Assembly (NCBI GenBank): GCA_024641545.1
Contig: JAHECW010000006.1
Span: 23,142-65,854, forward strand
DNA: 42,713 bases
Direction of reading: 5' to 3'
From: Acidobacteriota bacterium
GTDB taxonomy: Bacteria > Acidobacteriota > Thermoanaerobaculia > Thermoanaerobaculales > Sulfomarinibacteraceae
The notes below the pieces were generated by a model. That model was given only the letters and a program-made list of their open reading frames with translations, was not told the DNA's origin and did no database searches. The translations under genes and the position numbers were made by a program. Below are positions 1 to 7,785 of this stretch, piece after piece; position 1 is the first letter of the stretch; each line of letters starts with the position of its first letter.

Positions 1-11
1 TATGTTGATGA

Positions 12-701
12 TGTTACTGTTACTTCATTCCGGCCGCCGCCCGCGCTGATGGTGTCGGTGACTCGTTCTTCGTCACCGACGTCGACGTCAACAACGGCGG
101 TATCGCCACCGCCACCTATCAGGTGCTCTGGCTGCCCCGCGACACCGACAACTCGAGCCCCGCAGCCAGCGCCCCGGTGAGTGTCGCGTCAGGTCGCACC
201 GAACGCTGGGAAGATGTCCTGGGTGCGGTCTTCAACGTCAAGGAAGGGGAGACCGCCCTCGGCGCGTTGGCCTTCATCTCCGATCGCAAGGACCTCAAGC
301 TCTTTTCGCGCACCTTCAATCTGAGTGACACCGGGACTTTCGGTCAGGCCATTCCCGGGATCGCCAGCGGTGACCTCATCCCCGCCGGTGAGATGAAGCG
401 GATCCTCTTCTTCACCGAAAACAGCGACTACCGCTCCAACATCGGTATCCTCAACGGCACCGGTTCGCCGATGACCATCAAGTGGCGCCGCTACACCGAG
501 GACGGCATGATGGTCGACCAGTCCATGGCCGATCTTCCCGCCTGGGGCAACGTCCAGCTCAACCGCGTCTTCAGCGCCGAAGCGCCGGTCAAGGGCGGCT
601 ACATCGATGTCTGGACCGAGACCGAGGGCGCAGCCTTCGCCGCCTATGGTTCGGTTCTCGACAACGCGACCTCCGACCCGACGACCGTGCTGCCGCAGTA
701 A
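12..701 (+). CDS. Secreted protein, TDV-NN / YGSV-DPT-LP family (5' end missing)
   Basis: The readable protein begins near FIPAAARADGVGDSFFVTDVDVNN and ends YGSVLDNATSDPTTVLPQ. This is a beta-rich domain of about 220 residues and I do not recognise an enzymatic motif. It is clearly related to the protein at 18582-19676, which has VPVVSYSPGAVGSLWKTDLYITN near its mature N-terminus and YGSVVNNNANDPTSILP near its C-terminus. That paralogue has a signal peptide, so this one is probably exported too. The frame is closed by TGA at 6-8 and 9-11, and there is no ATG before the homologous N-terminal part. The first in-frame start-like codon is GTG at 123, inside the conserved domain. The true N-terminus therefore lies outside the window, across a frameshift, or has been lost. 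A good terminator follows. Confidence 0.75.
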   Translation, partial: CYCYFIPAAARADGVGDSFFVTDVDVNNGGIATATYQVLWLPRDTDNSSPAASAPVSVASGRTERWEDVLGAVFNVKEGETALGALAFISDRKDLKLFSRTFNLSDTGTFGQAIPGIASGDLIPAGEMKRILFFTENSDYRSNIGILNGTGSPMTIKWRRYTEDGMMVDQSMADLPAWGNVQLNRVFSAEAPVKGGYIDVWTETEGAAFAAYGSVLDNATSDPTTVLPQ

Positions 702-731
702 CGTCGATCGGACTCACGCAACCACCAACGG

Positions 732-757
732 GGGGGCTTCGGCCCCCTCGTATTTTT
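732..757 (+). terminator. Rho-independent terminator with UUCG loop
   Basis: A GGGGGC stem, a TTCG tetraloop and GCCCCC are followed by TCGTATTTTT. C(UUCG)G is an especially stable hairpin closure. It ends the rightward gene at 701 and lies just before the convergent phosphatase stop at 760. Confidence 0.88.
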
Positions 758-759
758 GG

Positions 760-1725
760 TCAAACCCGCAGCCGCAGTGCGACGAAGCTCAGGTCGTCGT
801 CGAGGCGGTCGAGGTGGTGAAAGTCGCTCACGGCGTCGGTGAGAGCGGAGAAGACTCCACACGGGCTTCCGTCGGACGCGGCGAGACTCTTGGCGGTGTG
901 TTCGATACCGAAGACCTCGCCATCGGCATTCTCCAGCTCGAACAGGCCATCGGTGCAGATGAGCAGGGTGTCTTCCCCACCGAGTTCGAAGGATGCGGAC
1001 GCCGTCTCCATTTCCGGAAACAGCACGAGTGGAACCGAGGTCGCCTCGAATAGGTCCACTGCGCCCTCCCGGCGCCGGACGAGAATCGGCGGATGACCGG
1101 CCGACAGATAGTCGACGGTTCCGTCGCGAGCGATTCTGACGAGAACGCCGGTCGCGTAGATGCAACCGGGGTCGTCCGGGTTTCTGGTTTCGATGAATCG
1201 TCTCTCGATTTCTTTCGCCAGCTCGGTGAGCGGCAGCCCCGGATCGGTGTCACCGAGAATGAGCTTGAGGACCACCGCCGCGAAACCGGCCCGGACCCCG
1301 TGGCCGGAGACATCGAGCACCCAGATGGTGAGTTCGTCCGCTCCGGTGGACCTCCAGCCGAAGAGATCGCCGGAAAGGTGACAGTAGGATTCGAGCATGG
1401 CCGCGACCTCGACCGGCGCGTTCGGCGGGAGTTCCCGCGGCAGCAGGGAGTACTGCACGAGGTGGCCGAGGTGCAGGGCGGGGTCCATGCCGGGGAAGAG
1501 GTGGGGCCGATATTGAAAGGTCATCACGCCTTCTGAGCTGCGCGAGAGCTCGGCGCCTTCCCCCGGCGTGCCGAACTCGATGAGCTCGGCGGCCGCGGCT
1601 TCGCGAATGATGTCCTCGAGGCGTTTGCCGAGAGAACGGCCGCCGAACGGTCGATCCAACCGGAAGCTCGATCCGAGGTTTTTTACCAGATCAGCGACCG
1701 TCCGGTCGAGGTCAATCGAGTTCAT
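760..1725 (-). CDS. PP2C-type (SpoIIE/RsbU) serine phosphatase
   Basis: This is a 321-residue cytoplasmic protein. The catalytic domain spans roughly residues 85-320. It carries the metal-site motifs of the SpoIIE/RsbU phosphatases: LSGDLFGW, VLDVSGHGVRAGFA, LSAGHPPIL, ICTDGLFELENADG and the terminal DDLSFVAL. Such enzymes dephosphorylate anti-anti-sigma factors (STAS proteins) in partner-switching stress control, but no STAS or RsbW-like kinase gene lies nearby. The N-terminal ~80 residues are not a domain I recognise and may be a sensor or dimerisation segment. The usual GDYYD is GDLFG here, so the first Asp is kept and the second acidic residue is absent. It starts at ATG with no clear Shine-Dalgarno. 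A TAGAAT box lies 8 nt before the start codon. Confidence 0.88.
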   Translation of the reverse strand: MNSIDLDRTVADLVKNLGSSFRLDRPFGGRSLGKRLEDIIREAAAAELIEFGTPGEGAELSRSSEGVMTFQYRPHLFPGMDPALHLGHLVQYSLLPRELPPNAPVEVAAMLESYCHLSGDLFGWRSTGADELTIWVLDVSGHGVRAGFAAVVLKLILGDTDPGLPLTELAKEIERRFIETRNPDDPGCIYATGVLVRIARDGTVDYLSAGHPPILVRRREGAVDLFEATSVPLVLFPEMETASASFELGGEDTLLICTDGLFELENADGEVFGIEHTAKSLAASDGSPCGVFSALTDAVSDFHHLDRLDDDLSFVALRLRV

Positions 1726-1733
1726 ATTCGGCG

Positions 1734-1739
1734 ATTCTA
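1734..1739 (-). promoter_or_regulatory. -10-like box (TAGAAT) close to the phosphatase start
   Basis: On the minus strand TAGAAT is followed by 8 nt and then the ATG. A transcript would start within about 3 nt of the start codon. No strong -35 is visible. Confidence 0.45.
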
Positions 1740-1744
1740 CCCGC

Positions 1745-2707
1745 TTACCAAAATTGGATCGGCGCGAAGCTGAAACACAGGACGAAGACGGCGATGGCGA
1801 TCCAGCCGATGATCTTCCGTCCGCGGTCGAGGGGTTCGCGCTCGTCGAGGATCGGTGGGTGCTCAGGGCCGACCAGCACCAGGATCGCCGCCCACAGCGC
1901 CCAGCCGGGCCACAGGGCGATCATGATGACGAAGACGGCCAGCAACCGGCGCGCCCAGCGCCGGTGCCCCGCGCCGAAGAGAGCGTAGGCGATGTGGCCG
2001 CCGTCGAGCTGGAAGAAGGGGAGGAGGTTGAGCGCCGTGACCAGCAGCCCCCACCACGCCGCCCACGCCATCGGGTGCAGCATGATGTCCTCGGCGCCGG
2101 TGAGACCGGGAAAGAACACGACCCGAGCCAGGAACTTGAAGAGGATCGGTTCGGAGAAGTAGACCAGTGGACCCTCGTGCGGGAACTCCCGGACCTGGGA
2201 CATGGCGAGCCCGGCGACCAGGGTGGGGACGGCGACGATGAAACCGGCGAGGGGACCCCAGGCGCCGATGTCCATGAGTTGGTTGCGGGTGGTGATGGGT
2301 TGCTTGATCCGCATCACCGCGCCGAGGGTGCCCGGACTGAAAGGCATCGGCACCGGCATCGGAAGAAAGAACGGCGGCGTGGTCAGGAGGCCGTGACGCC
2401 GGGCGGCGATGAAGTGGCCCATCTCGTGCGCCAGAAGGATGAGCAGCAGGGGAACGGCGAACTTGAGTCCCTCGCCGACAAAGGTCGGGTGGACCATGAG
2501 ATCGAGCCAACCGAGGCGAGCGAGTTCGACCGGGGTCCAGCCGTAGAAGATCGCCCCCATGAAGGTCGAGGTGCCCAGCGTCAGGACAAAGAGCAGGACG
2601 TGCAGCCACCACCGCGGCCGGTACTCCGGTTGTTCAAACGGAAAGGCCCCGGCGGTCTGACCGTCGGGGCCGATGGATCCGAAGATCTCGCGTGAACTCA
2701 AGATCAA
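1745..2707 (-). CDS. Site-2 protease family (M50) membrane metalloprotease
   Basis: This is a 320-residue polytopic membrane protein with about six to seven hydrophobic segments. The zinc site is HEMGHFIAARR (near residues 113-123), with the third ligand in FFQLDGGHIAYALFG (near 236). The long FFLPMPVPMPFSPGTLGAVMRI loop after the first motif resembles the plant/cyanobacterial EGY-type branch of site-2 proteases. The family cleaves transmembrane segments of regulatory proteins, for example anti-sigma factors. The proposed start TTG overlaps the HU stop (TTGA), which suggests translational coupling with HU upstream. The function and substrate cannot be read from the sequence. A second M50 gene lies at 13659. 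Confidence 0.88.
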   Translation of the reverse strand: MILSSREIFGSIGPDGQTAGAFPFEQPEYRPRWWLHVLLFVLTLGTSTFMGAIFYGWTPVELARLGWLDLMVHPTFVGEGLKFAVPLLLILLAHEMGHFIAARRHGLLTTPPFFLPMPVPMPFSPGTLGAVMRIKQPITTRNQLMDIGAWGPLAGFIVAVPTLVAGLAMSQVREFPHEGPLVYFSEPILFKFLARVVFFPGLTGAEDIMLHPMAWAAWWGLLVTALNLLPFFQLDGGHIAYALFGAGHRRWARRLLAVFVIMIALWPGWALWAAILVLVGPEHPPILDEREPLDRGRKIIGWIAIAVFVLCFSFAPIQFW

Positions 2708-2973
2708 CTCATGTTGCGCAACGACTTCCCGGGTTTGAAGCGGATGGTCTTTCCGGGCGGAATCTCGACCTCTTTCCCCGTCTTCGGGTTGCGGCCGATA
2801 CCACGCTTGCGGTCCTTGACCTGGAAGACGCCGAAGCCTCGGAGCTCGATGCGGTCGCCTCGCAGAAGCGCTTCTTTCATGCCTTCAAAAAGCGCATTGA
2901 CGGCGTCAGTGGCCTTCGGTTTCGCAAGGTCCGTGGCCTCCATCACCTTTTCTACGAGATCCGACTTGATCAT
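2704..2973 (-). CDS. HU/IHF-family DNA-binding protein
   Basis: From MIKSDLVEKV this is an 89-residue protein, the standard HU length. The DNA-binding arm RKRGIGRNPKTGKEVEIP matches the family signature for intercalation into the minor groove. The ORF track starts five codons earlier at a TTG. That TTG lies inside the GAAGGAGGAG Shine-Dalgarno of the internal ATG, so I take the ATG as the start. A strong sigma70-type promoter lies upstream at 3004-3032. The stop overlaps the TTG of the site-2 protease gene. The protein compacts and bends DNA as a dimer. I cannot tell HU from IHF subunits by sequence alone. Confidence 0.95.
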   Translation of the reverse strand: MIKSDLVEKVMEATDLAKPKATDAVNALFEGMKEALLRGDRIELRGFGVFQVKDRKRGIGRNPKTGKEVEIPPGKTIRFKPGKSLRNMS

Positions 2974-3003
2974 CCACTCCTCCTTCAAGCGACAGGAATT
3001 GCG

Positions 3004-3032
3004 AAGATACCGGGAAGCTCTAACTGTGTCAA
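3004..3032 (-). promoter_or_regulatory. Sigma70-like promoter of the HU gene
   Basis: On the minus strand a perfect TTGACA is followed by 17 nt and TATCTT. It lies about 30 nt upstream of the HU start codon. This is the best -35/-10 pair in the window. Confidence 0.8.
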
Positions 3033-3056
3033 GGGTTAGCTCGTCGTTGGATACGG

Positions 3057-3089
3057 AAAACGCCCCCCAGGCGAGGACCGGGGGGGCGG
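3057..3089 (-). terminator. Rho-independent terminator of ssb
   Basis: On the minus strand a CGCCCCCC...GGGGGGCG stem is followed directly by TTTT. It lies just downstream of the ssb stop and separates ssb from the HU promoter. Confidence 0.82.
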
Positions 3090-3111
3090 TTCGGGCGTTT
3101 GCTCGGTCGGT

Positions 3112-3513
3112 CTAGAACGGAACGTCGTCGGAGTCGTCGGGGAAGCCGCCGGATGGACCCTGGTCGCGGAACCCGCCGTCATTGGATGACGGCCGGCCGC
3201 CGAGAAGTTCCATCTCCCGGACGTGAATCTCGGTCGAGTACTTTTTCTGCCCGTCCTGGTCCCAGCTCCGGGTTCGGATCTGGCCCTCGATGTAGAGCTG
3301 CTTGCCCTTGCTGACGTACTGCTCGACGATGTCCACCATGCGGTCCCAGAAGACCAGTCGGTGCCACTCGGTGCGGGGGTTACCGCTCTCGTCCTTGGAC
3401 CGGCGGTCGGTGGTTGCGAGGGAAACGGTGGCGAGACGGATGCCGCTCGGAAGCGATTTGATTTCCGGATCCCGGCCGACGTTGCCGACAAGGATGACTT
3501 TGTTGATCCCCAT
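3112..3513 (-). CDS. ssb: Single-stranded DNA-binding protein
   Basis: The start at MGINKVILVGNVGRDPEIK gives 133 residues. It is supported by AAGGAGA 6 nt upstream. The ORF-track start 22 codons earlier has no family support. The N-terminal OB fold (residues 1-105) binds ssDNA as a tetramer and includes the WHRLVFWDR and KGKQLYIEGQI strands. A short Gly/Ser/Asp linker leads to the acidic tip DDSDDVPF. That tip is the conserved docking peptide for RecO, PriA, exonuclease I and other repair and replication partners. The linker is short compared with E. coli SSB. It is transcribed alone and ended by its own terminator. Confidence 0.96.
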   Translation of the reverse strand: MGINKVILVGNVGRDPEIKSLPSGIRLATVSLATTDRRSKDESGNPRTEWHRLVFWDRMVDIVEQYVSKGKQLYIEGQIRTRSWDQDGQKKYSTEIHVREMELLGGRPSSNDGGFRDQGPSGGFPDDSDDVPF

Positions 3514-3591
3514 GGGAGTCTCCTTCCTGCGTGGACAGGGTAGGGGGAGTTTACTAGGCCCGGAGGGGGAGGGCAACACCCCGCACCCTTC

Positions 3592-3745
3592 CCCTTTCCC
3601 TCTCCCGCTCTCGCGTCCGTATCCGTTTCGGTTTCCGTCTTCCGCACCACAGTGTCAGTTGGATAAGGTCACTTTTCAGAGATTGATCGCTGTTCAAACG
3701 GGAACGGGAGAAGGAGAGGGAGAGGGAGAGGGAGAGGGAAAGGGA
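3592..3745. repeat. Polypurine/polypyrimidine inverted repeat with GAGGGA microsatellite
   Basis: CCCTTTCCCTCTCCC (3592-3606) is the exact reverse complement of GGGAGAGGGAAAGGG (3730-3744). The right arm contains four perfect tandem GAGGGA units (3716-3739) and a fifth variant, AAGGGA. Between the arms lies a TCCGT/TTTCGG-rich stretch. The element fills the divergent ssb/murJ gap. Confidence 0.85.
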
Positions 3746-3787
3746 AATCGGCCCCGAACCGGCCGCATTCCCGCCACACTCCGGTGG

Positions 3788-3793
3788 TACTCT
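3788..3793 (+). promoter_or_regulatory. -10-like box (TACTCT) 12 nt before murJ start
   Basis: TACTCT is followed by 6 nt and then the GTG. There is no Shine-Dalgarno, so the murJ mRNA may be leaderless. The -35 is not convincing. Confidence 0.5.
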
Positions 3794-3799
3794 CTGCTC

Positions 3800-5368
3800 G
3801 TGAGCCAGGAACAGCGTCTGCTCAGGCACGCCTCGCGGATGGCGGTGGTCACCCTCTTCTGTCGGGTGTCGGGCTACCTCCGCGACAAGGCGCTGTACTC
3901 GGTGATCGGCGCCGGGTTCCTCAACGACGCCTACCGGACCGCCAACCGGATTCCCAACGCCTTCCGCGGGCTCTTCGCCGAGGGCACCCTGCACGCCGCC
4001 TTTGTCCCGACCTTTTCGCAGCTCGTCGGTCGTGACCCCGAGAACCGGGAAGCCCGCGAGCTCTTCCGCGGCCTCCTCGCGGTGCTGCTGCTGGTTGTCG
4101 GCGCCGTGGTGGCGGTCGGCATCGTCGCCTCGCCGTGGCTGGTGCGGCTCTTCGCCGCGGGCTTTTCCGATGTCGCCGGGAAGCTCGAGACCACCGTGCT
4201 CATGAACCGGATCATGTTCCCGTATCTGCTGCTGATCTCGTTGGCGGCGCTGCTCCAGGCGGTGCTCAACAGCCACGAGCGCTTCCTCCTTGCGGCCTCG
4301 ACTCCGCTGTTCTTCAACCTGACCCTCGCCGTGGTCGCCTGGGCGGTGGTGCCGAGAGTCGACGACCCGACGCTGGTGCTTTCGGGCGCGGTTCTCGTCG
4401 GCGGTGTGTTCCAGTTCGCCGTTCAGCTGCCGGCGGTCCGACGGCTCGGTTTTTCGATCCGCCCGCTGTGGTCGTGCTTTCGCAGCGCCCGCGTTCGACA
4501 GGTTCTCCTGCTGATGCTGCCGGGGATCCCGGTGCTCGGAATCAACCAGCTCAACCAGCTCATCTCGAACCGTTTCGCATCGTTCATCGACGGCGGCGTG
4601 AGCTACACCTACGGCGCCTACCGGGTGACCGAGCTGCTCTTCGGCGCGGTGGTGGTGCAGATGACGACGGTTCTGCTGCCGCTGCTGTCCAAGGAACTCC
4701 GCGAAGACCCCGAACAGGCCTCGACCACGCTGCTGAGGACCGTCAGCCTGGTCAGCTTCGTCACCCTGCCGACGGCGGTGGTGATGGCGGTGCTGTCGCA
4801 ACCCATCATCGGCCTGCTCTTCGGCGGCGGCCGGTTCAACCCGGCCGACGTGGCGATCACCGGCACCACCCTGACGGCCTATGCGTTTTCGCTCGTCGGC
4901 ACCGGCCACGTCAAGGTCATGGCGAGCGCATTTTTCGCCCAGCGGAACACCAAAACGCCGATGTGGGGAAGTCTGGTCGCGCTGCTGGTCTTCACCGTGG
5001 TGTGCTGGCGGCTCGTCGGGCCGTACGGAACGCCGGGCTTGGGCTGGGCGAACACCGCCGCGATGATCTGCTTCGCCGGCTTCCTGACCGCGCTCTACCA
5101 CCGCCGCTACGGTCTCGCGGGGCCCGCCGTCGGTCCGACCCTCAAGGCTCTTGCCCGTCAGGTCGTGGCGAGCGCGGTGGTCGCGGCCGGTCTCCTGGAA
5201 CTGCGCTGGTGGCTGGTCGGAATCGACCACACCTCTCTCGCCGGCGCGCTCCGCCTGGCCGCGGTCCTGACGCCCACCATCGTGGCATACGTCGGGCTGG
5301 TGACGCTGCTCGGGGGGCGGGAACTGGCCAACCTCATGGCAACCTTCAAGAAGGAGACCGCCGGGTGA
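3800..5368 (+). CDS. murJ: Lipid II flippase MurJ
   Basis: This is a 522-residue protein of the MurJ/MviN branch of the MOP exporters, with about 14 transmembrane helices. It flips lipid-linked peptidoglycan precursor across the inner membrane. N-terminal VSGYLRDKALYSVIGAGFLNDAYRTANRIPN and AEGTLHAAFVPTFSQ are typical of the family, including the conserved Arg residues of the central cavity. The ORF track extends to 3302 only because of an open upstream frame through a repeat. GTG at 3800 is the only start giving the normal length and it precedes SQEQRLLRHASRM directly. The stop overlaps the dtd start (GTGA), so the two are probably co-translated. Confidence 0.94.
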   Translation: MSQEQRLLRHASRMAVVTLFCRVSGYLRDKALYSVIGAGFLNDAYRTANRIPNAFRGLFAEGTLHAAFVPTFSQLVGRDPENREARELFRGLLAVLLLVVGAVVAVGIVASPWLVRLFAAGFSDVAGKLETTVLMNRIMFPYLLLISLAALLQAVLNSHERFLLAASTPLFFNLTLAVVAWAVVPRVDDPTLVLSGAVLVGGVFQFAVQLPAVRRLGFSIRPLWSCFRSARVRQVLLLMLPGIPVLGINQLNQLISNRFASFIDGGVSYTYGAYRVTELLFGAVVVQMTTVLLPLLSKELREDPEQASTTLLRTVSLVSFVTLPTAVVMAVLSQPIIGLLFGGGRFNPADVAITGTTLTAYAFSLVGTGHVKVMASAFFAQRNTKTPMWGSLVALLVFTVVCWRLVGPYGTPGLGWANTAAMICFAGFLTALYHRRYGLAGPAVGPTLKALARQVVASAVVAAGLLELRWWLVGIDHTSLAGALRLAAVLTPTIVAYVGLVTLLGGRELANLMATFKKETAG

Positions 5369-5811
5369 AGCTCGTGATCCAGCGGGTGTCCCGGGCGTCG
5401 GTTCGGGTCGGCGCCGAGATCGTCGGCGCGATCGGGCCCGGTCTGCTGGTGCTGGTCGGTCTCGAGCACGACGACGGTGAGGGCGAGGTCGACAAGGCGG
5501 CCCGGCGGATCGCCACGCTGCGGGTCTTCGAGGACGACGGCGGCAGGATGAATCGCGGGCTCGACGAAGTCGGGGGCAGGGTCCTCGCGGTCTCGCAGTT
5601 CACCCTCGCGGGCTCCATCCGCAAGGGCCGTCGGCCGAGCTTCGACGGCGCCATGCCGGGTGAACGGGCCGAGCCGCTCTTCGATCGCTTCGTCGAACTC
5701 CTGCGCGGCCTCGGAGTCGAAGTGGAGACCGGGAAATTCGGCGCGATGATGGAGGTCGAACTCGTCAACGACGGACCGGTGACGCTGATCTGGGAAAGCG
5801 ACGCCGGCTGA
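5365..5811 (+). CDS. dtd: D-aminoacyl-tRNA deacylase
   Basis: This is a 148-residue cytoplasmic enzyme, the usual family length. It hydrolyses D-aminoacyl-tRNA (and Gly-tRNA-Ala) and so protects translation from D-amino acids. The active-site SQFTL motif is at about residues 78-82. The cross-subunit Gly-cisPro motif region appears as MEVELVNDGPVTLI near residue 131. The start GTG overlaps the murJ stop. Pairing with murJ fits coupling of D-amino-acid-rich cell-wall metabolism to tRNA proofreading, although that functional link is inference. Confidence 0.95.
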   Translation: MKLVIQRVSRASVRVGAEIVGAIGPGLLVLVGLEHDDGEGEVDKAARRIATLRVFEDDGGRMNRGLDEVGGRVLAVSQFTLAGSIRKGRRPSFDGAMPGERAEPLFDRFVELLRGLGVEVETGKFGAMMEVELVNDGPVTLIWESDAG

Positions 5812-5820
5812 CGCCGACGA

Positions 5821-6067
5821 ATTCTCAGTTATTGATTATGAATTATGAATTTTCCATCGCATCGATTCTCGCAGAGAGAATCCAATAGTTCGACGATTGA
5901 ATCGTCACTGAATTTTCCATTACTTTGCGAAATTGACTTCGATGTCATTAAGAATTAAGAATTTAAAATTGAGAATCATGAGTGAATTTACACAATGTCA
6001 GCAGCGCTTCGAGCTGCGTCCATCATTCATAATTCATCATTCATAATTCATAATTCATAATTCATAA
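5821..6067. repeat. AT-rich intergenic island with ATTCATA array
   Basis: The space between dtd and the convergent S41 gene is strikingly AT-rich for this GC-rich window. At its right end lie six near-tandem ATTCATA heptamers (about 6023-6064, one variant ending in C). At its left end TATGAATTATGAATT (about 5838-5853) is the inverted form. Internal AAGAATTAAGAATTTAAAATTGAGAAT copies also occur. The arrangement could form long AT cruciforms. No ORF is present. Confidence 0.85.
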
Positions 6068-7651
6068 TTATTTCTTCCGTTCTTCGATAAAAGCATCCCA
6101 GAATTCCGCGGCCTCGCCGAAGTGGTCGATGGCGGCGGCCATCTGATCGTCGCCCTCGAGCGCCTTCCGATAGCCGGCGGTCAAACCGATGGTGGCGTTG
6201 TAGACCTCGACCGTGATGCTTCTCATGATATCGGCGGACTCGGCCTCGTCCTCCTGGAGGCTCTCGATGACCCCGGGCTCGAGGATCTCCTCCTCGACAA
6301 CCCAGCTCCAGAACTTCTCGGCGATCTCGCCGTCGGGCTCGAAGCTCTCGGCGAACGCGGCATAGTCGGTCTCCGGAACGTCGGCCAGGAGTTCCACCGC
6401 GAACCGGAAGAACGCCGAGACGCTGAAGAGCCGCACCATGGACTCCGACAACGTCCGATTCTCGACGGTGATGTCCGGGGTGATGCCGCCTCCGCCCATG
6501 ACCGTCCGCCCGGCGTCGGTCTCGTAGATCTCGGCCGTCGATTCGTCGGTTCCATTCCGGTGGGTGACATAGTCGATGAAAGACTCGTAGTCGCGTTGGA
6601 TGCAGCGACCCGAGGGCGTGTAGTAACGGGCGGTGGTGAGCGCGAGCCCGGTGTCGCGCACCGTGAACACGGTCTGGACGAGGCCTTTGCCCCAGGTCAC
6701 CTCACCCAGCACCAGACCGCGATCGTGGTCCTGGACGGCGCCGGCGACGATCTCGGAGGCCGATGCCGAGCCCTCGTTGACCAGGACCACCAGGGGCCCG
6801 TTGAAGCCGCCGGGGTTGCCGGGGGCGCGGAAAGTCGTGTTGTTCTCGGGTGTCCGGCCGCGGGTCGACGTGATGAACTGATCGGGCTTGAGGAAGAGAT
6901 CGGAGACCCCCACCGCGGCGTCCAGAGGGCCTCCCGGGTTGTTTCGGAGATCGAAGATCAACCGTTTCATCCCCTGGGCCGAGAGGGTGGCGATGGCGTC
7001 CGTGACCTCACGCGTACTGGTGTTGGAGAACTCGGAGAGCCTGATGTAGCCGATATCGGGCTCGATGAGGAAGGAGTATCGAACCGAGGTCTGGGGAATC
7101 CTCGTGCGTTCGATCTCCACATCGAAGGGCTCCTTGAAGCCCGGACGGGCGATGGTGAGGACCACGGTGGTCCCTTCGGGACCCCGGACCAGATCGACGA
7201 CCTCATCGAGGCTGAGGTCTTCGGTCTCATCGCCGGCCACCTTGGCGATGACATCGCCGGCGCGCAGGCCCCGCGAGGCGGCCGGGGTGCCCGCGATGGG
7301 AGAGATGACGGTGACGTTGCCGTTGCGGCGGGAGATGATGATCCCGACGCCGAAGAACGAACCCTCCTGGCGCGCCCGCATCTGGCGAAAGGAGCGCGGA
7401 TCGAGGTAGCTCGAATGGGGGTCGAGAACCTGGAGCATCCCGCCGATCCCGTCATAGACGATGTCTTCCGGCTGGTGCTCTTCGGGCAGCCACTCGAGAA
7501 GGGTCGTAACGATCTCCGAAGCCCGCAGGACGAGCTCCTGCTCGTTTTCTGGAACCGATCGTTCACCGAAGATGACGCCGCTGGCGGCGCCGATCATCAG
7601 CGTGCAGGCGACGAAGATCAGGGCGAATGGACGATGTGTGGTTTGGCTCAT
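6068..7651 (-). CDS. S41 family C-terminal processing peptidase (CtpA/Prc type)
   Basis: This is a 527-residue protein with an N-terminal signal anchor (about residues 9-27), so it acts in the periplasm or at the membrane. A PDZ domain follows at about residues 95-180 (GVGIIISRRNGNVTVISPIAGTPA, GLRAGDVI). The catalytic S41 domain has the nucleophile in NEGSASASEIVAGA and the general-base lysine in WGKGLVQTV, a Ser-Lys dyad. A C-terminal extension of about 140 residues after the catalytic core has no motif I know. Such proteases trim C-termini of envelope proteins or degrade misfolded ones. The start ATG has AAGGA about 4 nt upstream. It is divergent from the tat pair. Confidence 0.93.
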   Translation of the reverse strand: MSQTTHRPFALIFVACTLMIGAASGVIFGERSVPENEQELVLRASEIVTTLLEWLPEEHQPEDIVYDGIGGMLQVLDPHSSYLDPRSFRQMRARQEGSFFGVGIIISRRNGNVTVISPIAGTPAASRGLRAGDVIAKVAGDETEDLSLDEVVDLVRGPEGTTVVLTIARPGFKEPFDVEIERTRIPQTSVRYSFLIEPDIGYIRLSEFSNTSTREVTDAIATLSAQGMKRLIFDLRNNPGGPLDAAVGVSDLFLKPDQFITSTRGRTPENNTTFRAPGNPGGFNGPLVVLVNEGSASASEIVAGAVQDHDRGLVLGEVTWGKGLVQTVFTVRDTGLALTTARYYTPSGRCIQRDYESFIDYVTHRNGTDESTAEIYETDAGRTVMGGGGITPDITVENRTLSESMVRLFSVSAFFRFAVELLADVPETDYAAFAESFEPDGEIAEKFWSWVVEEEILEPGVIESLQEDEAESADIMRSITVEVYNATIGLTAGYRKALEGDDQMAAAIDHFGEAAEFWDAFIEERKK

Positions 7652-7785
7652 GGTCCTTCAACGTGTACAACCCGAGATGGTTGCGCTTCCCAGCTCACGA
7701 TACAGGAAACCGGCTGGAGACCAAAATCGTTCCCGGCGGTGCCGATCCGTCGTTGCGAAGCTATACTGTCCCCCGGAGGTGCGCG

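Noticed and set aside
1568-2695. Long plus-strand ORF (375 aa) opposite the phosphatase and site-2 protease genes
   Set aside because: It is an antisense shadow: highly charged low-complexity sequence typical of the reverse of GC-rich codons, while the minus strand encodes recognisable enzymes.
3554-5230. 558-aa minus-strand ORF opposite murJ, and similar long antisense ORFs elsewhere (6122-7822, 17018-18631, 23152-25245, 26857-28611)
   Set aside because: Each lies opposite a clear family member and consists of Arg/Glu/Asp/Gly-rich shadow sequence without domains.
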